Shown here in pieces: positions 1-8,906 of a DNA stretch of 64,000 bases (positions within the stretch are counted from its first letter, which is position 1; every line of letters begins with the position of its first letter). The notes beneath the pieces were generated by a model. It had not been told where the DNA came from and searched no databases. It saw only the letters and a list, made by a program, of their open reading frames with translations. The translations under genes were made by a program, and so were the position numbers. The stretch spans positions 1 through 64,000 of the forward strand of contig CAXTUB010000008.1 of assembly GCA_964247385.1 (NCBI GenBank), read 5' to 3'. This DNA is from TMP-86 sp964247385 (GTDB lineage: Bacteria; Pseudomonadota; Gammaproteobacteria; Steroidobacterales; Steroidobacteraceae).

Positions 1-346
1 GGAGCCCCGCCGGCAAATCATCCATGCGCGCCCGTCGCATGTGGCCCGGGCGCAAGCCCGCAACAAACCCCGGCCGCGCCGCGCCGTGCGGGGCCGGCGA
101 GTCGTTCTGTGAAGCGTGCGCGCCGGCTTGGGCAAGCAGCGCGCCGTGCACCGCCATCGATTGCGCCGCGTATTCGATGGCCGCAATGGCCGGCAATGCG
201 CCTCGCGCCCGCAAGGGATTGGCTGCCGAGCGATGCGACTGTGCCTCGCACACGATGCTCTGCGCATCCCATGAGCGCACGCACTCGAGCAGATTCATGG
301 CGCCCCGATGCGGGATATGCGTCGCAATCCACGCGCGGTCAGGCAT
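1..346 (-). CDS. Hotdog-fold 3-hydroxyacyl-ACP dehydratase of aryl polyene synthesis (ApeP-like), partial
   Basis: The reverse strand reads from an ATG at 346 without a stop to the window edge, giving about 115 residues; the C-terminus is missing. The N-terminus holds the hotdog signature IPHRGAMNLLE, followed by AIEYAAQSMAVH and GFVAGLRPG, the pattern of the ApeP-like dehydratases that make the conjugated double bonds of aryl polyenes. The ATG overlaps the upstream TGA by one base (TGATG), so translation is probably coupled. A second, different dehydratase (ApeI-like) lies in the same operon at 7184-7504, as in known aryl-polyene clusters. Ketoreductase and further ketosynthase genes would be expected beyond the left edge. 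Confidence 0.85.
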   Translation of the reverse strand, partial: MPDRAWIATHIPHRGAMNLLECVRSWDAQSIVCEAQSHRSAANPLRARGALPAIAAIEYAAQSMAVHGALLAQAGAHASQNDSPAPHGAARPGFVAGLRPGHMRRARMDDLPAGL

Positions 347-1254
347 CAGCACGGATCGAGCTGAACAAGGAGCGATTCAGGCGCGAGGTATTCGAGTGCG
401 CAGCTTCCGCTCGCGCGCCGCGCCAGCAATTCGAGGAGCGGCAAGCTGCGTGCCGCCGGAATCGAAGCCCGCAATGATTCGAGCGCGGGCTCTCGAGTCG
501 CGCCTGCGGCGTCGGCACCGCGACTCAGCGCGATTTGCGCCAGCGACCCTTGCGAGCACGAGCTGCTGATCACCAAGCCGACTGCAAATGCATCTGGAAT
601 GGGCCGCTTCTCCTTCAACGGCGCGGGATAATCGGCATCATAGGCAATCAACAGCACCGGCGCCCGCGCACTGACTGACTGGATCACGGCCTCCAACAAG
701 CCGGCCGCGAAGCTCGCATCATAAGCGCATAGTGCGGTGGACGGCGCCATTGAGCGCACCGCGATGCCCCAGTATCCGGAAGCCACGTTATGCACTGAAT
801 TGTGGAAGCGCGTTGGCGAGACGTCACGCTCGGCGCTGGCGAGGGGCAGGCACCCAACCAAAACAAAAAAACCACAATACGCAAAAAAAAACACAAANNN
901 NNNNNNNGCGGCGCTGGCTAGCGATGCGCACAGCGCATCGCAATTCTCGCCATCGGCGCCAGAAGAGCTGAACACCGTCGCGACCGCGCTGGGCTCGAGA
1001 TCGTGGCCATTGCACACTGCGTGCTCGAGCGCTTGCAGGCCCGCACTCAACGCGAGCTTGACCACGCGGCCAACACGCCTGCGCTCGGCGGCAGGCAGCT
1101 CGGCAGGAACCGCTATTTGCGTGCGCGCGGCGAGATAGTGCTGCTCACCCAATAAAATTCCCACGCCTTGGCGCCAATCGGAAATGCCGGGGCCAATGAG
1201 CCCGACGCCATCGATGAACGCATGCATTCGCGCGGCGCCGCGCGCCGCGCTCAA
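346..1254 (-). CDS. Beta-ketoacyl synthase-like chain-length-factor partner of aryl polyene synthesis, interrupted by an assembly gap
   Basis: The product resembles the short beta-ketoacyl-synthase-like proteins of aryl-polyene clusters (ApeC/chain-length-factor type). The N-terminus has FIDGVGLIGPG, and the middle has SPTRFHNSVHNVASGYW followed by AYDASFAAGLLEA. The segment holds no obvious ketosynthase active-site Cys motif, which fits a non-catalytic partner of the neighbouring ketosynthase. The start overlaps the upstream stop by 4 bases (ATGA); an internal ATG at 1227 is also possible. Ten N at 898-907 and an A-rich stretch put a meaningless Phe-rich segment in the middle of the protein. 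Collapsing the repeated 9-mer at 832-840 and 910-918 removes exactly 26 codons and restores a continuous family-like sequence, so the gene is probably intact in the organism. Confidence 0.8.
   Translation of the reverse strand: MSAARGAARMHAFIDGVGLIGPGISDWRQGVGILLGEQHYLAARTQIAVPAELPAAERRRVGRVVKLALSAGLQALEHAVCNGHDLEPSAVATVFSSSGADGENCDALCASLASAXXXXFVFFFAYCGFFVLVGCLPLASAERDVSPTRFHNSVHNVASGYWGIAVRSMAPSTALCAYDASFAAGLLEAVIQSVSARAPVLLIAYDADYPAPLKEKRPIPDAFAVGLVISSSCSQGSLAQIALSRGADAAGATREPALESLRASIPAARSLPLLELLARRASGSCALEYLAPESLLVQLDPC
841..918. other. Scaffold gap and probable false contig end
   Basis: Positions 898-907 are ten N. The bases just left of them (about 851-897) are strikingly A-rich in an otherwise GC-rich gene. 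The 9-mer GGCGCTGGC ends the good sequence on the left (832-840) and starts it on the right (910-918), as if two contigs overlapped by these bases and low-quality sequence had been left between them. Confidence 0.85.
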
Positions 1255-2441
1255 TGCGCGGTTCCAAACACGAGGCTGCAGTTTGAGCCGCCAAACCCGA
1301 ACGAGTTGCTCATCACATGGTGCAGAGGAACCCGCTCGTTCTGACGCAGATAATTCACTCGTAACTCAGTGTCGAGCCTCGAGACATTCAAGCCGCCCGG
1401 CGCCTCGCCGGCTTGCAGCGCCAACAAACTGAGCGCCGCCTCGAGCGCGCCCGCCGCTCCGAGGGCATGCCCAGTGGCGCCCTTGGTCGAGCTGCAGCGC
1501 ATGCTCGACTCGAACACACTTTGCAAGGCTTTGCTTTCGGCGCGGTCATTTCCGACGGTGCCCGTGCCATGCAGATTGACATAATCGATGTCGGCGGGCG
1601 CAAGTCCAGCGCTTTGCAACGCCGCTTGCATGGCGAGGCGGGCGCCGAGACCGTCCGGATGCGGCGCCGACATGTGGTACGCGTCGCTTGATTCGCCGTA
1701 GCCTTCGAATCGGAGCTCGCCGGTGGATGGCTCGCGCGGCGCTCGCTCGAGCAGGAGAAACGCCGCGCACTCACCAATCGAAATGCCGTCGCGCGCCGCA
1801 TCGTACGGCCGGCACGGCTGGCTCGAAGTCAGTTGCAAAGATCGAAATCCGTACAGTGTGGTGAGACAGAGCGAATCGACACCGCCGACGACGGCGGCAT
1901 CGATCTGATGGGTGTCGAGCATGCGGCTCGCGGTGGCGAACACTTTGGCGCTCGAGGCGCACGCGGCCGATACCGTGCAAGCCGGCCCTTCCAAGCCGAG
2001 CGAGCGCCGCACGAAATCCACGACCGAATAAGAATTATGAGTTTGCGCATAGTGAAACCAGTGCGGCAAAGCGCCGCCGGCGCCGCGATCTCGATAAGCA
2101 ATCTCCGATTGCAGAATGCCCGAGGTGCTGGTGCCGAGAAACAGACCAATGCGTCGAGCACTCCAGCGTCGCTTGGCTTCGGCCACGCTGTGCTCGAAGT
2201 CATCGGCGCGCAAACCCATCTGCGCCAGTCGATTGTTGCGGCATTCAAATTGCGCCAGCGGGCGCGGCAGAACCTCTGCATCGACAGCCGCCACCTCGCC
2301 GACATAGGTATCGATGTCGGCCGTCTCGAAGCGGCACGGCCGCAAACCGCCGTAGGCGTTGCGCAGCGAGGCGGAGGTTGCAGCCCGCCCTACGCCGATG
2401 GCGCTGACAGAAGTGAAATCTTTGATCAGCAGGGGCTGCAA
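1251..2441 (-). CDS. Beta-ketoacyl-ACP synthase (FabF/FabB-like) of aryl polyene synthesis
   Basis: A complete 396-residue ketosynthase that elongates the ACP-bound polyene chain by decarboxylative condensation with malonyl-ACP. The Cys-His-His triad is visible: Cys161 in SAACASS, His291 in NLHGTGT and His325 in KGATGHALGAAG. The C-terminal NSFGFGGSN loop is present. It sits directly before the chain-length-factor-like gene with a 4-base overlap, suggesting the two form a heterodimer like the ApeO-ApeC pair described for Escherichia coli aryl polyenes. The upstream gap to the deacetylase gene is 30 bp. Thirteen other cluster genes are co-oriented with it. Confidence 0.92.
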   Translation of the reverse strand: MQPLLIKDFTSVSAIGVGRAATSASLRNAYGGLRPCRFETADIDTYVGEVAAVDAEVLPRPLAQFECRNNRLAQMGLRADDFEHSVAEAKRRWSARRIGLFLGTSTSGILQSEIAYRDRGAGGALPHWFHYAQTHNSYSVVDFVRRSLGLEGPACTVSAACASSAKVFATASRMLDTHQIDAAVVGGVDSLCLTTLYGFRSLQLTSSQPCRPYDAARDGISIGECAAFLLLERAPREPSTGELRFEGYGESSDAYHMSAPHPDGLGARLAMQAALQSAGLAPADIDYVNLHGTGTVGNDRAESKALQSVFESSMRCSSTKGATGHALGAAGALEAALSLLALQAGEAPGGLNVSRLDTELRVNYLRQNERVPLHHVMSNSFGFGGSNCSLVFGTAH

Positions 2442-2471
2442 GGCGGGGCAAATCCGGGCTGGGAGGAAATA

Positions 2472-3272
2472 CTACAGCGCTGCGTTCTGCAGGGTGACCG
2501 GCTTCAGCGCACTCGTGCGTAGCCGTTCGAGGAGCCGAGGCAGCACTGCAAGGATGACGGGCTCGCCGCTCGGCGTGCGTGCCGCATTGGCATCGTGCAG
2601 GAGCAAGATATCGCCCGCGGCCAAATCGCGCAGCAAAGTTTTAAGCACGGCATCGGCGCTCGTGTTCAGGGTGTCGAATCCCCGCCTCGTCCAACTCACG
2701 AGTTGCAAGCCGCTGCGCGTCAACACGTAATCCAAAAGAAAATTTCGCAGGCCGGCCGGTGCACGAAAGAATTTTGGCCGAAGTCCCGTGAGCGCTTCGA
2801 TGCGCATTTGCGCCGCTTCGATTTCCTCGGCGATGCGCGCCCGTCCAAGCACGGAAAAATACAAGTAGTGATGCTCGGAATGATTTTCCACGGCGTGTCC
2901 GCGCGCCACGATGTCGCGCGCGATGGCCGGATGCTGCGCCAACTGCGCGCCGATGCAAAAGAACGTTGCGCGAGCACCGTAGCGATCCAAAATATCGAGC
3001 ACGGCCGGCGTGACATCGGGGTCTGGGCCATCATCGATGGTGATGGCCACTTCGCCGCGAGATCGAGCGGGCTGCGGCAGGCGCACCCAATTCGACCCGA
3101 GCAAGCGGCTGCGCGGCAACAGTCCGGCAATGATCAACACGGCATGATTCGCGGCGATCAATGCCAAAGCCCAAACCCAGCCGCGGCGATCCGCCAACAG
3201 CAACCCGAAGGCCAGCAGGTGTACGAGCGCGGAGCACACCAATGCAAACGACGGCCGCCAGCGTGCGCTCAC
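2472..3272 (-). CDS. Polysaccharide deacetylase (NodB/CE4), membrane-anchored
   Basis: A 266-residue metal-dependent deacetylase. The open frame extends far upstream, but the GTG at 3272 overlaps the stop of the exporter gene (GTGA), and translation from there gives a sensible protein with two N-terminal hydrophobic segments (about residues 8-27 and 31-52). The CE4 motifs are present: TIDDGPD with the Asp pair at residues 80-81, HSEHH (His131, His135), FRAPAG and LLLHD. The catalytic domain probably faces the periplasm. Its substrate is unknown; in a polyene cluster it may trim the glycan or lipid head group carrying the pigment, which is inference. Confidence 0.88.
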   Translation of the reverse strand: MSARWRPSFALVCSALVHLLAFGLLLADRRGWVWALALIAANHAVLIIAGLLPRSRLLGSNWVRLPQPARSRGEVAITIDDGPDPDVTPAVLDILDRYGARATFFCIGAQLAQHPAIARDIVARGHAVENHSEHHYLYFSVLGRARIAEEIEAAQMRIEALTGLRPKFFRAPAGLRNFLLDYVLTRSGLQLVSWTRRGFDTLNTSADAVLKTLLRDLAAGDILLLHDANAARTPSGEPVILAVLPRLLERLRTSALKPVTLQNAAL

Positions 3273-5614
3273 GCTCGAGGCAGCCGCTCGCGCGCCGCCA
3301 TCGCGGAAAATATCAACGCGAGCAGCGCACCGGGCGCCACGGTCTGCCCGAGCGCCGCGAGCACCGGCACTCGCGAGCTCGCGAGAGTGGCAAACGCGAG
3401 CACCGTGGCAGCGTTTGCAACACAGAGTGAGGCGACGACTCGCGCATGGACGCGTGTGCGGAAGAACAATCCATAGTTGGAGCCGACGGCCACGATGAGC
3501 AACATGCCGATCAAATGCAAGATCGTCAACCGCTCGCCTGTCAGAATCAGACCCGCCGCTACGACAGCGACTGCGACCGTGAGAGGAGCCAAGATATCCC
3601 ACACGGCACGCGCCGAGCGCAATGTGATGAGCAGCAGAATTGCGATTGCAGCACACGCGAGCGAGGCCAGACGTAGGGCATCGCGCACGTAGGATGCGTA
3701 GAGTGCATCGCTCTCCGCGCGCAAGTCCAGCACTCCAACCGAGGCCAGTCCCGCTGTGCTTAATGCCGCCCGGATGCGCCCCGTATCAATGCGCGCGCCC
3801 ATCGAACCGCGAGGTGCGTGCAACGGCAGAATCGCAACGAAGCCATGCGTCTTGCGAATCAACAGCGTATCGAAAGCAGCGGCGAACGAGGTGCCGGCAA
3901 GACTTGCGCGGGAGATCAGCGGCGCTGTGCGTGCGCTCTCGACGTTTTCGATGAACTCCGTGAGCGCATCAGCGCGCACCGGCGCATCGCTGCCCAGCGC
4001 ATCGTGCAGACGCTCGCGTAAAGCAGAGGCGGCCGGAATGCTGGCGCGGCGTTGAAGTTGACGCTCTGCCGAAGGCACGAAGCGCGCGGGATTTTCAAAT
4101 CCCGCCAGCACGCCATTTGCGGTCAACGCTTGCAGAACAGGCTCTACGCGTTCGCAGGCCTGCAGCACCTTCTCGAGCGTCGCGGCGCGAACCAGCACCA
4201 TGCTCGAGACGTCGGCCTGACCCAAGTCTTGCCGCAGCTCGGCATCGAGTTGCAACTGATCCGCGCGCAATGGACTGATCGACGATAATTCCTGCGCCCA
4301 CACGGCGTGCCATCGAGCGGCGATACAGACGCTGCTGAGTGCGAATGCGGCAAGTAGCGCGATCGATGAGACCCGTGCGCTGGGGAGAAGCACGTCGGGC
4401 AGACGGCCCAGCCACGCAATATCGCGCACGCTGAATGTGGACGGTGTGAGCGAGGGCAGCACGTACCGGGTGGTGAGCCCCGCCGCCGCCAAACCTGCGA
4501 TGGTGTAGAGCCCGAGCTGCGCGAGCCCGGGAAAGCCTGACCCCAGCAGTGCCGCGAAGCCAATGAGCGACGTGCCCAACCCCAAGCCGATGGTCATCCA
4601 CAAACCATCGCGAGTTTGCTCGCGCGCTTGCACAAACCAATAGATGGCGTAGTCCACGGCCTCGCCGATGAGAGTGATTCCGAAACCGAGCGTCAGCCCG
4701 TGCACCGTGCCAAATCCCAGCGCCACGGCCGCAATGCCCGCTAGAGCGCCCGTCACTACAGGCACCATGCCAAGCGCCACGACGGTCACAGAGCGATACA
4801 CGGCCCACAGCAAGCCGACCACGAGTGCGCTCGAGATGAGCGACAGCCGCAATGCCTCGTGCTTGATGAGCGCGCGAGACTCGACTGCGAACACACCCGG
4901 ACCCGTCAAGATCAGCCGGGCGTTCACCCGCAGCTCGCGCGCAGCGCGCGCGAACTCGACACGCAGCTGAGCGATGGCTGCTTCTTGCGCATCGGTATCG
5001 GATCCGGCGGCACGGGTCTGCGCCAGCAGCACGGCGCGCCCCCCATCGGCAGATGTCCATACGCCGCCGCGTCGGCTGGGTGTGCCCGAGCTTGCCATTG
5101 AATCGATGACGGCGAGCAATTCCCCGGTGGGGTCATGCAGAAACAGGGATTTCGTGAAGATGCCCACGGGCGAGGCCAGCGTCTCCACGCTAGCGTCGAT
5201 GGCGCTGCGTAAGCCTGCCGTGGAGAATCGTTGCGCCTCGACTGCCGGACTCAACAAGTAGCGCTGCTTGAACAAGAAGGCTTGGTCTTTCTCATCCGCG
5301 GCCGCGGCACCGTTGGCGATGTGCTCGAATGTTGCGCTGGAGCGCAGCCGTGAGGCGAGGCGTTGCGACAGCGCCGCTCGGCTCGCTTCGTCGGCCCCCT
5401 CGATGGCCATGAGCACGGTGCGAGACGATGGGCCGAGCTCGAGCAATTCGATGAGAATTTGCTGATTGGCCGTTGCATGGCGCGGCAGGAAGGCCGACAA
5501 GTCGGACTCGAACTGGGCGCGTAGTGCAACCAAGAGCGCGGCGGCCATGAGCACGAGCCAGATCCATCGGCTGACTCTTGCAGTGGAGGGCGCTGGCTCA
5601 GTCACCCTGGGCAC
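3269..5614 (-). CDS. MMPL/RND-family exporter of the aryl polyene cluster
   Basis: A 781-residue inner-membrane protein with the RND/MMPL layout: one N-terminal helix, a large periplasmic loop (about 35-230), a block of helices (about 235-420), a second single helix, a second periplasmic loop, and a final block of helices. Conserved stretches such as GLTLGFGITLIGEAVDYAIYW (shortened here: FGITLIGEAVDY) match the proton-pathway helix 4 of exporters annotated as xanthomonadin or aryl-polyene transporters. It probably moves the polyene lipid from the inner membrane towards the outer membrane. The start is a GTG at 5614; no ATG lies in frame after the upstream stop. It overlaps the deacetylase gene by 4 bases. 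Confidence 0.9.
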   Translation of the reverse strand: MPRVTEPAPSTARVSRWIWLVLMAAALLVALRAQFESDLSAFLPRHATANQQILIELLELGPSSRTVLMAIEGADEASRAALSQRLASRLRSSATFEHIANGAAAADEKDQAFLFKQRYLLSPAVEAQRFSTAGLRSAIDASVETLASPVGIFTKSLFLHDPTGELLAVIDSMASSGTPSRRGGVWTSADGGRAVLLAQTRAAGSDTDAQEAAIAQLRVEFARAARELRVNARLILTGPGVFAVESRALIKHEALRLSLISSALVVGLLWAVYRSVTVVALGMVPVVTGALAGIAAVALGFGTVHGLTLGFGITLIGEAVDYAIYWFVQAREQTRDGLWMTIGLGLGTSLIGFAALLGSGFPGLAQLGLYTIAGLAAAGLTTRYVLPSLTPSTFSVRDIAWLGRLPDVLLPSARVSSIALLAAFALSSVCIAARWHAVWAQELSSISPLRADQLQLDAELRQDLGQADVSSMVLVRAATLEKVLQACERVEPVLQALTANGVLAGFENPARFVPSAERQLQRRASIPAASALRERLHDALGSDAPVRADALTEFIENVESARTAPLISRASLAGTSFAAAFDTLLIRKTHGFVAILPLHAPRGSMGARIDTGRIRAALSTAGLASVGVLDLRAESDALYASYVRDALRLASLACAAIAILLLITLRSARAVWDILAPLTVAVAVVAAGLILTGERLTILHLIGMLLIVAVGSNYGLFFRTRVHARVVASLCVANAATVLAFATLASSRVPVLAALGQTVAPGALLALIFSAMAARERLPRA

Positions 5615-5641
5615 GCTGCCGCGCAGGCTGCGCGAACATCT

Positions 5642-6226
5642 CTAAGGTCCAAAAGTCATTTCAGTGTGATCGCCGCCGCGCTCGCGCAAGTCGAGCGACA
5701 ACAATTTCGTCTGTTCGCCGCGCAATACGATCGACTCGATCTGGCCGCCGGATTTCGCAGTACGCGGCGTCAATGTGAGATCCCAACGCTGCAGGTCTCC
5801 CTGCAACGTCGGCTGAAAAAATCTCTCCAAGGTCGCGCGGTCTCCCAGCAACGTGGCCCGGAGGCTCTCGATCAGGGGAGCAGCCTGTGGAAAGTCCGCG
5901 AGCCGAGTCTCGCGCCGTCTCGCGCCTTGCTCCCAAGTCAGAGCATCACCTTGCGCGATCAGCCGCGATTCCTTTGGCAGCAAGGTGTGCTTCTCGAAGC
6001 GGTCGGGCGGAGTGAACACGAGCTCTCCCGAAGACTCGAGCGGCCTACGCAGGTAATGAATGCTCTGTATTTCGCGAAAGGTGATGCGCTCGCCCTGGCC
6101 TCGCGAGAATGCAGCGAGAAGCGCATCGAGCGCATCGGCAGCGTGTGCCGCATGGCTCGAGCATGCTGAAAGGCCCAACCACAATGCGAGCCGCCACCCT
6201 GCGCAGGCGCTCCGTTGTCCGCGCAC
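5642..6226 (-). CDS. LolA-like periplasmic carrier protein
   Basis: A roughly 194-residue secreted protein of the outer-membrane lipoprotein carrier (LolA-like) superfamily. After the signal come FREIQSIHYLRRPLESSGEL and FTPPDRFEKH, the usual first strands of the half-barrel. The open frame runs upstream into the acyltransferase gene, but that part is not protein-like. The best starts are GTG at 6226 or TTG at 6232, both just before an Arg-containing hydrophobic signal. The signal contains LSAC, which fits a lipobox, so it may be lipid-anchored rather than soluble. LolA-like genes are standard in aryl-polyene clusters next to the MMPL exporter, suggesting a periplasmic shuttle for the product. 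Confidence 0.85.
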   Translation of the reverse strand: MRGQRSACAGWRLALWLGLSACSSHAAHAADALDALLAAFSRGQGERITFREIQSIHYLRRPLESSGELVFTPPDRFEKHTLLPKESRLIAQGDALTWEQGARRRETRLADFPQAAPLIESLRATLLGDRATLERFFQPTLQGDLQRWDLTLTPRTAKSGGQIESIVLRGEQTKLLSLDLRERGGDHTEMTFGP

Positions 6227-6260
6227 ACGCAAGCTCAGAGCGAAGTCCCGCGCGCCACGC

Positions 6261-7187
6261 TCAACGCGCCCTGCGCGGGTCGGCCCAGAAGTCGAAAAAG
6301 TTGAACCAATTGTACGGATCACTCCGGCAATACTTTTCCAACAAGGCCGCGTAACGCTCTACGCCATCACGCACCAGCGATTCCCGCGATGTCCTGCTCA
6401 CATTCGCAAAGTCGACCAGAGGCTCGAACACGAGGTGGTAGCGGTTCGCGCCGCGATACAGCCCGGCCATGAAAACGACCCGGCGGCGCAAGATGGCCGC
6501 CGCGCGCATCGGACCCAGCGGCAAGTGCGCACCGGCTTCCAGAAACTGCACGTGAAGGGCCGCCTCATGGCCTAGAGTTCGGTCGGCGAGCACGCCGACG
6601 AACGCTCCTTCGTCCAATGTTTGCGCCACGCGAATCATGGAATCGATGCGCCCGAGCGGCACGATCTCGGCGCGCTGGCCCGCATTGAGCCCGGCAAGCA
6701 CGGCGTTGATACGGCGCGCATTTTCTTCGTACATGGCCATGACCACGCGGAGCCCCGGCTGTCGAAGACCCAGGCTTCGCATGACTTCGAAGCTGCCGAG
6801 ATGAGCGCCCATCAAAAACGCGCCCCGCCGCGCCGATAACAGCTCTTTCAGCAGCTCCTCCCCATGCACGGAGATCTCGAAGCGGTCGAATCGGTTGTTG
6901 AGCAAATAAACACGGTCGTGCACGCAAGTGGAGAAATGCAGGAGCTGCCGGAACCGGTCGCGCGCGGACGCGCGGCGTTTGAGAGCGCGCGGGAGGTAAG
7001 TCCGCGAAGCGATGCGCGCCTCGGGCGCAAACGCGAAGAAATACAGCGCAATGAGATACAGCAGCGGACGGCTCGCATTCCGGCCCAGCGCAAGCGAAAT
7101 TCCGCTCATGAGCCTGAGCAAGCCAAGGCTTCCACGCTCGGGAGTTTGGATCCAGGATGCGCGCTGACTGCGCTCGTGGCTGATCAC
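6261..7187 (-). CDS. LpxL/HtrB-like lipid acyltransferase
   Basis: A 308-residue member of the bacterial lysophospholipid/lauroyl acyltransferase family. The catalytic HX4E-type motif is visible in GAHLGSFEVMRSLG, and an N-terminal hydrophobic stretch near residues 40-55 would anchor it to the inner membrane. In aryl-polyene and xanthomonadin clusters such enzymes are thought to join the polyene acyl chain to a lipid or sugar head group. The ATG at 7187 overlaps the stop of the upstream dehydratase gene (ATGA). The acyl donor here is probably the polyene-ACP made by the neighbouring ketosynthases, which is inference. Confidence 0.88.
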   Translation of the reverse strand: MISHERSQRASWIQTPERGSLGLLRLMSGISLALGRNASRPLLYLIALYFFAFAPEARIASRTYLPRALKRRASARDRFRQLLHFSTCVHDRVYLLNNRFDRFEISVHGEELLKELLSARRGAFLMGAHLGSFEVMRSLGLRQPGLRVVMAMYEENARRINAVLAGLNAGQRAEIVPLGRIDSMIRVAQTLDEGAFVGVLADRTLGHEAALHVQFLEAGAHLPLGPMRAAAILRRRVVFMAGLYRGANRYHLVFEPLVDFANVSRTSRESLVRDGVERYAALLEKYCRSDPYNWFNFFDFWADPRRAR

Positions 7188-7504
7188 GCGACTCCTCCGT
7201 GCGCCGGCGCCTTTCGGACTGCGCCAATCAATACCGCATGCTCGCCTGATTTGACGGCGAACCGGATCGAGGCATCGGCGGCACGCCGATGCTCGAGGCG
7301 CAAGGGCTCTGCGGGGCGAACCGGCCGCGTGAATTTGACTGAGACAATTTCCACGGCATCGCCAGCCAGTGCGTAAAGCGGAGCAATCGCCGCTAATGCC
7401 TCATCCAGCAGCACGACCCCGGGCAGAATCGGAGCCTCGGGAAAATGCCCGGCATACGCGGGATGCTCGGCCGCAATGGTCAAAGCCTGCATGGCGTAAT
7501 CCAT
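7184..7504 (-). CDS. ApeI/FabZ-like hotdog dehydratase
   Basis: A 106-residue single hotdog domain with AEHPAYAGHFPEAPILPGVV, the catalytic His and substrate pocket pattern of FabA/FabZ and ApeI dehydratases. The open frame extends further upstream, but that part is the ligase gene read out of frame. The ATG at 7504 lies 4 bases after the ligase stop and gives the expected family length. It should dehydrate 3-hydroxyacyl-ACP intermediates during polyene elongation, together with the ApeP-like enzyme at 1-346. Its stop overlaps the acyltransferase start. Confidence 0.9.
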   Translation of the reverse strand: MDYAMQALTIAAEHPAYAGHFPEAPILPGVVLLDEALAAIAPLYALAGDAVEIVSVKFTRPVRPAEPLRLEHRRAADASIRFAVKSGEHAVLIGAVRKAPAHGGVA

Positions 7505-7508
7505 CGAG

Positions 7509-8906
7509 TCAGGCGTCGAGGCAATTCTTGGTGATGAGCTGGCACGCCAAGTTTTCCAGCACGGTCTGCGGCAGTTTGCCGGTCTCATTTCGCGGCAAGC
7601 GATCGGTGAACAGCAAGGGGCGCGGCAGGAGTACCGGATCGATGCGCTCGCGTAACGCACTCAACAACTCTGCGGCGCTGCGCCCGGGTGCGACGACAAT
7701 GGCCGCCAGCCGCTCGGCGATTTCCTCTCCGCGCGCGCTGCGCAAGAAGAACACGCCGTCCACTACGCCGTCGATGGCTTGGAGCTGAGCATTGAGATAA
7801 CCGAAAGAGCTGCGCTTGCCGGCGACGTTGACGAGATCCGAAGTTCGCCCGTGCAGTGTAAAACCATCGTCGCCGCTTGACTCGATGACATCATTCAACG
7901 GCGTGCGCTTTGGCACGTGCCCGCCGGCTGCAGAGACGCCACGATCTGAGAACGAAAGCTTCACGCCGGGAAACAAATGCCAACGCTCGGTCATTGCCGT
8001 ACGGCGCGTGGCAATCTGGCCCGTTTCGGTCGAGCCGTAAATTTCAATGAGCGGTGCGCCGAAGACTCGTTCCGCACGCCTGGCGAGATCCACCGACAAC
8101 GGCGCGGTGGCCGAGACCAGAAGTCGGACCGCCGGCAATTGCACCCCGGCATCGAGTAGCGCGCGCAAGTGAACCGGCGTCGTCACGAGAATGCGGGGGG
8201 CTTGGACCGCCTCAAGGGCCGCGCGTATATCGTCCGGGAAAAAAGGGCGCGCAGCGGAAAAAGACGCACCCCCCTGCAGCGCCAAGAGCACGCTCGATTC
8301 CAAGCCATACATGTGCTGTGAAGGCACCGTGGCCACGATGCAAGCGTCCGGCATCCGGTCAAGGTGCAAGCGGCGAGCGGCCGCCGAGGCGCTGCGCACC
8401 AAGTCTCCCCAACGCTTTTCGTGCGGTATGGGTTCGCCCGTCGAGCCCGAGGTGAAAACGATTGCGGCGAGCGCATTGTCATCCACTGGTGCGATGTTGC
8501 TCGCGTATCCGCCCGGCTCGGCACGGCCGCCAAGCTCATGCAGATCTGAAAACTGAAACTGCGGCAGGTCGATGCGGCACTGTGCATCGTCGGTCAGACA
8601 ATACACATCCGGCGCATAGGCCCTCAGCCGCAGAATGACTTCGGCGGTATGCGTCGATGGCAGCACCGTGGTCTTGCCCGCCGTCAGAGCGGCGCAAAAT
8701 CCGACCGCGAAGGCGTAGCGATTGCCACATGCGTTGAGAACATGCCGGCCGTGAGGAAGGTTGGGTGCGAGCGCTCGAATGTCCGCAGCAAACTGCGCCG
8801 CGCTCACCGCACGGCCGCTGCACACGGCAAGCGTTTCGCGAAGGGGCGTATGTGCGAAAAGTGCAGACTCGACACGCTCCGGCGAAGCGCTCGCGCGCGT
8901 GATCAT
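7509..8906 (-). CDS. AMP-forming acyl/aryl-ACP ligase of aryl polyene synthesis
   Basis: A 465-residue adenylate-forming enzyme. The P-loop-like motif FTSGSTGEPIPH, the YGSTETGQ motif, and the C-terminal lysine in RNETGKLPQ are all present. It is shorter than acyl-CoA synthetases but typical of the ligases in aryl-polyene clusters, which activate the aryl starter (for example 4-hydroxybenzoate) and load it on the ACP. The ACP gene lies immediately upstream with a 4-base overlap, which supports that partnership. The real substrate cannot be read from the sequence; no starter-producing enzyme such as a chorismatase is visible in this window. Confidence 0.9.
   Translation of the reverse strand: MITRASASPERVESALFAHTPLRETLAVCSGRAVSAAQFAADIRALAPNLPHGRHVLNACGNRYAFAVGFCAALTAGKTTVLPSTHTAEVILRLRAYAPDVYCLTDDAQCRIDLPQFQFSDLHELGGRAEPGGYASNIAPVDDNALAAIVFTSGSTGEPIPHEKRWGDLVRSASAAARRLHLDRMPDACIVATVPSQHMYGLESSVLLALQGGASFSAARPFFPDDIRAALEAVQAPRILVTTPVHLRALLDAGVQLPAVRLLVSATAPLSVDLARRAERVFGAPLIEIYGSTETGQIATRRTAMTERWHLFPGVKLSFSDRGVSAAGGHVPKRTPLNDVIESSGDDGFTLHGRTSDLVNVAGKRSSFGYLNAQLQAIDGVVDGVFFLRSARGEEIAERLAAIVVAPGRSAAELLSALRERIDPVLLPRPLLFTDRLPRNETGKLPQTVLENLACQLITKNCLDA

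Noticed and set aside
18..569. Long open frames on both strands at the left edge besides the dehydratase
   Set aside because: They are Arg/Ala-rich mirror frames of GC-rich coding DNA; the only family-like translation is the ApeP-like dehydratase and the chain-length-factor-like gene.
2595..3476. Plus-strand open frame of 293 codons opposite the deacetylase
   Set aside because: The translation is low in hydrophobic residues, has no family pattern and is antisense to a clear CE4 enzyme.
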